Below, in pieces: positions 12,302 to 19,493 of a stretch of DNA of 28,012 nt. Both the position numbers and the translations under genes were made by a program. This DNA comes from Schoenoplectus triqueter (taxonomy: Eukaryota > Streptophyta > Magnoliopsida > Poales > Cyperaceae), in contig CAXKVV010000925.1 of NCBI GenBank assembly GCA_964058805.1, positions 1 through 28,012 of the forward strand. The letters are read 5' to 3'. The notes beneath the pieces are model-generated. The model was not told the origin of the DNA. It saw nothing but the letters and a program-made list of their open reading frames with translations, and searched no databases. Each line of letters starts with the position of its first letter. Within the stretch, counting starts at the first letter, position 1.

Positions 12302-12311
12302 CCATTTCCCA
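12302..12311. repeat. Left target-site duplication of the MULE
   Basis: CCATTTCCCA at this position is repeated exactly at 19484-19493. Ten bases is within the 9-11 bp typical of Mutator-superfamily insertions. The element then starts CAG on the left and ends CTG on the right. Confidence 0.9.
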
Positions 12312-12396
12312 CAGTTTTTAATATTATTAATTATTAATAAATTAATATTATTAAAAATAAGTGTGAGAAACGGATAACTTCAAAAATACGAATCAC
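12312..12396 (+). repeat. Left terminal inverted repeat of the MULE
   Basis: It starts CAGTTTTTAATATT and aligns with the reverse complement of the right end (CAGATTTTAATATT), with one indel of about 9 bp. Both then share AATTAATATTATTAAAAATA, followed by ACGG and ATACGAAT. The similarity runs on into the palindrome array, so the true TIR may reach about 12512. Confidence 0.85.
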
Positions 12397-12512
12397 AACG
12401 CGCCACTGCCAATGATGTTTTTACAAACGCGCCACTGCTAGTGACGTTTTTACAAACGCGCCACTGTCAGTGGCACGTTTCCTTAGAACACGCCACGGCC
12501 AGTGGCGCTTTT
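12397..12512. repeat. Left array of four GC-rich palindromes
   Basis: Four units of about 26-27 bp start at 12397, 12425, 12454 and 12487. The consensus is AAACGCGCCACTG, one base, then roughly the reverse complement (core CGCCACTGNCAGTGGCG). Units 3 and 4 are the most symmetric. They are strikingly GC-rich in AT-rich surroundings, and related units occur at the right end. Transposase-binding or promoter sites are the likely role, by analogy with subterminal sites in other DNA transposons. Confidence 0.8.
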
Positions 12513-12518
12513 GTTTGT

Positions 12519-12526
12519 TATAAATA
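12519..12526 (+). promoter_or_regulatory. TATA box for the MULE transposase
   Basis: TATAAATA lies about 6 bp after the last palindrome and about 60 bp before the first ATG (12588), with a CA-rich leader between. This is a good plant core promoter arrangement; the start of transcription near 12550 is inferred. Confidence 0.65.
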
Positions 12527-12683
12527 CCGATGTCCTCTCGTTCAATTCTCACAAACACAAAAACAACAAACATCTAACTTCTTCAAAATGCTATCAAATT
12601 TAAATTATATTCCCGATGAAGAAATTATACTGCAGAACAACCGAGTGGCAGTAATTTTTTGACGGGAATATTTCCAAACCAGA

Positions 12684-12862
12684 ATGAAACCAATTCCTAT
12701 CAAACATATGATCAAACCAATTCCTATCAAACCTACGATCAAACCAATTCTTATCCAACCTACGATCAAACAAATTCCTATCCAACCTACGATCAAACCA
12801 ATTCCTATCAAACCTACGATCAAACTAATTTTTATCCAACCTACGATCAAACCAATTTATAT
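12684..12862 (+). repeat. 27-bp coding tandem repeat (NSYQTYDQT)
   Basis: Six near-identical 27-bp units and part of a seventh encode the nine-residue unit N-S-Y-Q/P-T-Y-D-Q-T. They lie in the N-terminal part of the transposase frame. Differences are few and mostly Gln/Pro swaps, which suggests recent expansion. A Tyr/Gln-rich array of this kind would be disordered. Confidence 0.9.
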
Positions 12863-15300
12863 CTGTATCCAGCTATTTACAGCAACAATATAATTTATCA
12901 ATAACCGAATCCAGCGGTGCCACTATATAATTTTTTTGGCAGTAGTAGCAGTACTACGTCTGGCTGTAATTTAGCTGATAATATTGATGGCGGAAGTAGT
13001 GTTGAACCAACAATAATGGAATTAAGTGATGATCACGATGATCAGGATGAGCAAGATGATGGTGGTCCGTATTATTCAAATGAAGAAGAAATAGGAGAGG
13101 ATTACACTGAGCAGTCAGATTTTTCGATCGATGAATCTGAAGATGAGGAAATTCAGAGATGCGATACCACATTGTTAGTTACCGGACGAACTGAGAGACA
13201 CCATCCCATAGAAGCATTAAATAATTTTGAGATGTTTGACCGTTTAGCCGCGAATGAATCTCTCTTAGGACCCGATGATGAGTTAGCTGAAAATAGAATA
13301 TTTGCTTCTAAATCTGCTTTAAATTAGGTAATTTGTGATTGGAATGTTAGGAAAAACGTTCAATGTTGGGTACAAGAAAGTTATAAAACACGACTTATTA
13401 TGAAATGCAAAGAAGAGATTATACGCTAGACCTGAAGAGGGCTCGACCACATGGAGGATCATCACAAATAAAAACCCTCACAATTGTAGAAGACCACCAG
13501 GAGACCGCAAACACTTACAACTCGCATCTAATTTGATTGTAGGATGTGTTCGACAACATTTAAAGAAGGATTTCTCTCTAATATTTCAACAAATCAGTAT
13601 GATTATAGAAACAAAATATCCCGATGTAGCACCAACGTACGGTAAACTTTGGCGTGGTTGAGAAAGAGCAATTGAACAATTATTTGGCACTTGGGAAGGA
13701 TCATATACATTGCTTTCACAAATATTGGAGGCGATTGCTCGGACTACTCCAGGTACAAAATTTAAAATATTGACGTGTGATACTTCGGATAATAATGTAA
13801 AAATATTTAAATCCATAGTTTGGCATTATGGACCGTGTATTGCAGCGTTTAAACATTTAAGGCCCGTCATAACCATTGACGCTGGATTCTTATCGGGCCG
13901 TTATAAGGATAGATTATTGATGGCGTGTGGATACGATGTAGAAAATAAAGTCATTCCTCTAGCATTTGGAATCGTGAATGCAGAGAATGTGGACAATTGG
14001 GGTTGGTTCATGCGATGGGTCCGTAATGAAGTGATCAAATATAATATGAAAATATGTATTATATCCGACCGTCATAGGGGAATAAAGGGAGTTTTTGAGC
14101 GACTGTATTTGGGATTGTCTGTACAACATAAAGAGGCGGTACACCGGTATTGCATGCAACACGTCGCAGAGAATTTATATAAGGAAGCCAAAAAAATGGA
14201 AAGAAAGAAGATAAACTGAGAGATGATTTTTAAAAAAGACTAGCGAAAAAAAAAGAAATTGCGTCGTTTCGTAGAGAGATGGCGAATTTTGAGAAAATCA
14301 AATAGAAAAACTTATGATTTTTTTAAAAAAAATCAGCAGAAGATTAAAAAATGATGATAAAGAACCTCCTAATTTTGCTTCGTGGGCACAAACTTATGAT
14401 GGAGAACATCGATGGGGTATAATAACCAGCAATGGTTCGGAAGCTCTGAATAGCATCTTCAGAATTGAACGAACTTTACCGGTTGTAGCAATTATGGAGG
14501 GAACATGGTATAAATGTACTAAATGGTTAGATAAGAGGGAAATGAAAGTATTGAACCTGCATAGAGCATGTAAACAATGGCCCAAAAAATTAAAGACATC
14601 TTAGCAAAATGTGACGACAAACCAGGTTCGTGTTGATATCATTTTACTATATTTTATAAAATTTTAAACATATCGTGATACCTTTTGTATTTTTTTCAAT
14701 AATTACAGGTCGTATGAACATAATTCCACTTGGAACCGCTCAAGGAGAATATGAGGTTCATATGCTTGGTGAGAGGATCGAGAGTGGAGTGTATGGACCA
14801 TTCAAGTACACTGTTACAATTTTGAATGAACGACGCACTCGAGATAACCCACAATTGTCGGAAACGCATTGCACATGTGATTGTCAAAAACCTCAACTAA
14901 TTGGGATACCCTACTCTCACGTGATTGCTGTATGCCAACATAGAAACTTTGATGTGTATAATTTATAGATGAGTGATACAATACAGCTCACCTACTGAAT
15001 ACTTAGTTTGGTCAATTTCATTGTTACGGTGATCAACAAGTTTGGCCGCCATATCTTGGAGAAACTATAATACCAGATAAAAAACTGATAAAAATTGGTC
15101 GGCGTGCGAAGGTTAGACGTCAAATGGTAATGGATGAGATGGAGGGCAGAATACGAGGTCAAGATAGAACGAGAAATATACAGTCTTCTGAAGGTGGGTC
15201 ATCTCGAAGAGATGAAATTAGTCGTGACCCACTTCCAATGGATACATTACAATCAGGACGGCATAAGAGTAGGCCTTCAAGTCCCACAACAAACAGAAGA

Positions 15301-15510
15301 ACCCAAACTTCTCAAAATAGTTTGCAATCATCGAGACACTCAACTAGTTATGATCCAAGAGATAACAACAGAATAACTCAAACTTCTCGAGATGCATTGC
15401 AGTCAGCGAGACACTCAAGTAGTTATGATCCAAGAGATAACAACAGAATAACTCAAACTTCTCGAGATGCCTTGCAATCAACGAGATTCTCAACTGGTCA
15501 TGATCAAGAA
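15301..15510 (+). repeat. 75-bp coding tandem repeat in the transposase tail
   Basis: Units with a period of 75 bp (25 codons) begin near 15301, 15379 and 15454; AGTTATGATCCAAGAGATAA recurs at 15346 and 15421. They encode a Ser/Arg/Gln/Asn-rich sequence with SYDPRDNN. The frame stays open, unlike the domains upstream. Confidence 0.8.
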
Positions 15511-15622
15511 AGACAATCTGTCAATGCTTCAACTAGGGGTGCTAGAGAAAATAATTTTGGAGACAGAATCTTAAATTTTTTCGCACGGAGAAAAAAATGT
15601 ATGTTTTATTTTTTTCGTACTA

Positions 15623-15722
15623 GATGTATGTTGTATTTAAGCAGAAAAAAATGATGTATGTTGTATTTAAGCAAAAAATGATGTATGTTGTATTTAAGCA
15701 GAAAATATATTGTATTTAAGCA
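15623..15722 (+). repeat. Short tandem repeat at the end of the transposase gene
   Basis: GATGTATGTTGTATTTAAGC is found at 15623, 15653 and 15680, with a partial fourth unit ending at 15722. Spacings are 30, 27 and about 23 bp. It lies in the 3' part of the transposase unit. Confidence 0.85.
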
Positions 15723-15868
15723 GAAACTCCATAATAAAATATAACAACAATAAAAAAATAATACAACAATAAGAAAATAACATAGAAACTCCATAATAAA
15801 ATAATACAATAATAAAAAAATAATATCCATAATAAAATAAAACATTAAGTGAAAAAATAACATAGAAA
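15723..15868. terminator. Convergent 3'-end zone of the MULE genes
   Basis: This AT-rich stretch lies between the end of the transposase frame and the PMD stop. AGAAACTCCATAATAAAATA-type units repeat at 15723, 15783 and 15829, and AATAAA-like signals are dense on the plus strand. I infer that it serves as the shared polyadenylation region of two convergent transcripts. Confidence 0.4.
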
Positions 15869-18507
15869 CTACTCCTGACGACGCCTAACATATCGACGTT
15901 CTCTCGGACGTGGCTGCAAAAATAAAGACGGTATATCAGTGAGCTGATTTTTTTTAATAATTAATATTGACTAAGTTGTAGAACAAACAACTAACAACGC
16001 TAGGTGTATATCGAGGTGGTGGATGAACGTCACGCTGCTCCCGACCATGAGCAAGTGGAGTGAAATCTCGTGTCTGTGCAGGCTCTGCAGCATCATCCTG
16101 AATATGCGATGAATCTTCAGGCCTGAAAGGAAAATCATACTGGGCCGGATCATAATGTTGGCCGTACTACGGATCCCACTGCTGGTTGTACTGCGGTACA
16201 TGATCCATCGGTATCTGTTGGGTCTGTGAAAAATACTGAGTCCCGAATGGATTTGAGAACAGTGTACCCGATGGATCGGGAACCTCAACAGACAACCTAG
16301 TAATAACTTCATTCCAATCGTAGTTCTCTGGCAGCTGTTAATACAGTTCAAATCATTAAAATTACGCTGTTAATACAGTTTAAGAGATTAAATCAAGGTA
16401 TACAGTACTTACGTTATCGAGGAGAGACGTGAAGTCAGCATTCTTAAGAGCGAAATCTTGCCAAACCGTCTCCATCCCCTGGTAACCGTCCATCGGACCG
16501 CCTTCAGTGCAGTCTTTATAACTCTAGCGATCTATTATACAATGATTATATATATATATATATATTACTTATTACCGAATAGTGCATATAGATATATAAA
16601 TTTTATAAATTTTAATATACCGTGCGCTATCTGTGAGGTACGTGAGGAATGTAGCCGATGTCAGGGATCTCCGATGCCGAAGGTATAGGAGGTACGAAAT
16701 CACTCGGGTCAAGTGGAGCGCTAACGGCTCCATAGACCTCATACCACCGTTGATACCTTCTATAGTCCTCCGCATTTCACTCTTCTTCATCTGAGTCTCG
16801 TGGAGGAATCTCATCCCATATGTCTACATACGCATGATGATGTTGTCTCCAGTTCATTTTTTTTCTTAAATCCAAGCGCGGATAATTTCAGATGCTCCTC
16901 CACAAATGTCTGTAAAATTAGTTAGTATAATTATGTAAATAGTTAGTATAAGAAATAATAAATATAAAAATTATATATTTTTAGTATATATGGTAGAATA
17001 CCTCAGGAAGCGGAGGCGGTACTGACTGAAGTAAGCTGAACTGTCGCCTCACCCGATCCGGATAGTACCACTCCACTATCGAAAAGTAAATAAGTGAAAG
17101 CCGACAAGTATACGAGTCCACAGAGTCGTCTACGTATGTCGGCAATAAGTGACGAACCGACTCGTACGGCCTCCAATTGACATGCGTGTGTGGCAACATA
17201 ATCAGCTGATCCCTCACGTACTTCACACCGACGTGTGACGAATTGAGATATATGTTCTTATTAAGCGTCAATTTCCTATTATCAGTTCAAGTTATGATTA
17301 GTGATTACACATATATTTTCATCGATTGATTGATTTTATTTTATAATTAAATTATTACCTGCCAAAAGACGCACAACTATCACGGTCCGATGTATCTCAG
17401 TCACTGAAAATGAATGCATCTGAGGCAGGCAATGGACGAGCGGGGGGCAAACGTGTTCAGCTCCACAACAATAATAAAAGCCATGGACCACCAATACTCC
17501 TCGTAAGTCCTTGGCATGCCACATCAAGACGCCGATATAAATAACCAAGTACCGCAGCGCCCCAATTTCTTTTTCTACCGAATTGTAAATCTTCTTGTAA
17601 ATTAACTATTAGTACTAAAATTATTTAATTATGAAAGATAAATTATTTTAAAATCCTTACCGTCAAAATCGGCAAAAGAAACGTCGGTACAGAGTCTCGA
17701 CTGTTGTCGGGGAACATATTACACCTCGTCAACTCTAAAGCAAAATCGATCGCATATCGATCAAGACCCTGATGATCGTCTGCCTCTGAAGCGTGATCAA
17801 AGTGGGATCATAACTCTCGAAGGGAAATAGAACGTCTGCCAAATTTTATATTTAGCTTAATCATAATTTGTGAACAAAAAAAATTAAAATTCATGTAGAG
17901 TCTAATCAATTATCTCCCATCTTTGCAGAATGCTGATATATCATCCTGCCTAAATAACTGACGGATGTATGCTGAAAAATCTCCATCAGTATATCCAGTC
18001 ACCGGCTCACCAATGGTGGATAAACCCCACAGACATGCGACGTCCTAAAAAAATTATATTACTATAATATCTTTTTAATATTATAATTAAATTAATAATA
18101 TTTTAGTATTACCTTTAGAGTCACGGTCATCTTGCCAAAATTTAAGTGAAATGTGTGAGTTTCTAGTCTCCAAAACTCTATTAATGCGCTTAATAAACCC
18201 GTATCAATCTTCAAGTTACGGGCCTCTGCTTCTTGCACATAAATCTCACGCAGCCTGGCGAGATGAAGAAATCTCATAACTCGCAACCTACTCTGAATGT
18301 GCGAGATGTATGGTATCGTCGGACAGTGAGTGCGGAAACAAATGACATTGTTATCTCTTTGTAATTTTCATTTCATAATTAGCTTCTCATATATATGTAT
18401 TTTATTATTATTTTTAAAAATATAATGTATGCCTGATTATAATGTGTCCGATGTTTGTCTTCAGGGAGATAAATTATGATATTTTCATTTCGTTGCTCGC
18501 ATGCCAT
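15869..18507 (-). pseudogene. Plant mobile domain (PMD) protein gene carried by the MULE, degraded
   Basis: Read on the minus strand from ATG at 18507 (start MACEQRNENIIIYLPEDKHR), through about nine exons, to TAG at 15869-15871 (C-term RRYVRRRQE). PMD family signatures (MAIN/MAIL1, PP7-long-form homologs) appear in order: FWRLETHTFHL and KMTVTL (about 18110-18220), DVACLWGLSTIGEPVTGY (about 17970-18045), MFPDNSRDSVPTFLLPIL (about 17665-17720), WGAAVLGYLYRRLD (about 17510-17560), RDQLIMLPHTHVNWRPY and YFSIVEWYYPDRVRRQF (16990-17270), and a Gln/Pro-rich tail (15985-16334). Splice signals are mostly visible. Damage includes TGA at 17457-17459 (W in the family), TGA at 17397-17399 and a TAG near 16167. 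Genic PMD proteins help silence transposons, and PMDs are also known inside plant transposons. Its role here is unknown. Confidence 0.82.
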
Positions 18508-19133
18508 TATCTAGTATATAAAATTATTTCATAATTAATTTATAATTATTTTGTACTTCATTTTTAATCCATCTATTATATAATTAAATAATAAATGAAT
18601 TCTATAATTAAAAGCCTAATTAAATATATATTATTCTATAATTAAATATATATTATTCTACAATTAAAAGATTTTACAACTACATTATATTTAGATAATT
18701 ATAATTTATTCTAAAATTAAACCCTAATTAAATATTTATTATTCTATAATTAAATCAATAATTAATCTACAATTAAATAATAAATTAATTAATTCTACAC
18801 AAATATTTAATAAATAATCTAAAATTATAATTACACAATTCTACAATTCTATAATTTAATCTATAATTAAATACTTTTTTAATTAAATAGACAATTAAAT
18901 CTATAATTCATGAATAACTAAATCTATAATTAAATAATTTCACATTTAAACCTACAATTAATCTTCAATTAAATTATAATTAATATATTTTACAATTAAA
19001 TCTATAAATAAATTACAACTAAATTATATTTAAGTCATTTTAATTTAATATACACAACTAAATTATATTTATATTTCAATGCCAATTATTTACATAAATA
19101 AAATTTACCTTTAATTGCAATACCAAACGCGTA
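18508..19133 (-). other. AT-rich leader of the PMD gene
   Basis: The stretch consists almost only of variants of CTATAATTAAAT and its neighbours and has no coding potential. It lies between the pyrimidine tract and the PMD start codon and is probably leader or a 5' intron. It resembles a decayed short tandem repeat. Confidence 0.5.
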
Positions 19134-19137
19134 GATG

Positions 19138-19290
19138 CACTCGTATGTTTTTTCTTCTCTTCTTTCTTCTCTCTTATCTTCCTCTCTCTTCTTCTTTCTT
19201 CCAATCTCTCTCTTCTCTTTCTTTTTCTTTTTTTTTCCTTCTCTTCTCTTTCTTTCTTTTTCTTTTTCCTTCTGTTCTTCTCTTTCTTCA
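19138..19290. repeat. Long pyrimidine (TTC/CTT) tract
   Basis: About 150 bp of nearly pure C/T on the plus strand, so purine-only in the PMD transcript. It sits just downstream of the right-end TATA box. The minus frame across it (Lys/Glu/Arg only) is a composition artefact. Confidence 0.85.
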
Positions 19291-19318
19291 GCAAGGCGCA
19301 GATAATCTGCGCGTTTGA

Positions 19319-19331
19319 TATATATATATAA
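19319..19331 (-). promoter_or_regulatory. TATA box for the PMD gene
   Basis: A TA run, read on the minus strand as CTTATATATATA, lies about 6 bp inside the right-end palindromes. This mirrors the left end, where TATAAATA follows the palindromes by the same gap. The assignment as a core promoter is inferred from that symmetry. Confidence 0.5.
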
Positions 19332-19336
19332 GAGGC

Positions 19337-19408
19337 AAACGCGTCACTGTCAGTCGCACGTTTCATTATAATGGCGCGTTTCAGCCACGCCAGTGCTAGT
19401 GGCGTGTT
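19337..19408. repeat. Right-end GC-rich palindromes
   Basis: One unit (19337-19363, AAACGCGTCACTGTCAGTC and on) and a second with perfect arms CACGCCA/TGGCGTG (19386-19406) around 7 nt. Between them is the half-unit GGCGCGTTT. They belong to the same family as the four units at the left end. Confidence 0.75.
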
Positions 19409-19483
19409 TCCATTCGTATATTTAAAATTCTACCGTTATCAGTCTTATTTTTAATAATATTAATTTATTAATATTAAAATCTG
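19409..19483 (-). repeat. Right terminal inverted repeat of the MULE
   Basis: The reverse complement starts CAGATTTTAATATT and aligns with the left end over at least 60 bp with one indel, including AAACACGCC-type sequence at its inner edge. Confidence 0.85.
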
Positions 19484-19493
19484 CCATTTCCCA
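19484..19493. repeat. Right target-site duplication of the MULE
   Basis: CCATTTCCCA, an exact copy of 12302-12311. Confidence 0.9.

Larger units (their letters stand above)
12588..15654 (+). pseudogene. MuDR-type MULE transposase, degraded
   Basis: Pieces occur in order. 12588-12660 is an N-terminus MLSNLNYIPDEE. 12663-12900 is an NSYQTYDQT repeat segment. 12917-13324 is an acidic segment leading into a MuDR DNA-binding domain (FASKSALN, then stop). 13430-13660 continues that domain. 13662-14216 is the MULE catalytic domain, with a first acidic residue in ITIDAGF, a second in IISDRHRGI and a CMQH motif. 14340-14600 holds the third acidic residue in SNGSEALNS. 14707-14965 is a SWIM finger CTCDC...PYSH in which the usual Cys before x-His is Tyr. 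The C-terminus (about 15020-15190, PPYLGETIIPD) is followed by a Ser/Arg-rich tail. In-frame stops include 12902, 13325, 13659, 14217 and 14966, with frameshifts near 12655, 13420 and 14220-14340. It is not translatable as one protein. Confidence 0.88.
12312..19483. mobile_element. Complete Mutator-like element (MULE) carrying a transposase and a PMD gene
   Basis: This 7172-bp element is defined by a perfect 10-bp target duplication, inverted termini, and a MuDR-type transposase between them. The order is: left TIR, palindrome array, TATA box, transposase pseudogene (+), AT-rich convergent zone, PMD pseudogene (-), pyrimidine tract, TATA box, palindromes, right TIR. Both genes are broken, so this copy is probably immobile unless it is driven in trans. 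The clean duplication shows that the borders have not been rearranged since insertion. Confidence 0.9.

Noticed and set aside
12397..12512. Spaced palindromes considered as a CRISPR-like array
   Set aside because: Only four units with near-constant short gaps, inside a plant transposon end; there are no distinct spacers or cas genes.
12600..12850. Minus frames with FDRNW or IGLIVG repeats
   Set aside because: Reverse-strand shadows of the NSYQTYDQT-coding tandem repeat.
19076..19366. 96-codon minus frame made almost only of Lys, Glu and Arg
   Set aside because: It is the translation of a pure purine tract and reads into promoter DNA of the MULE.
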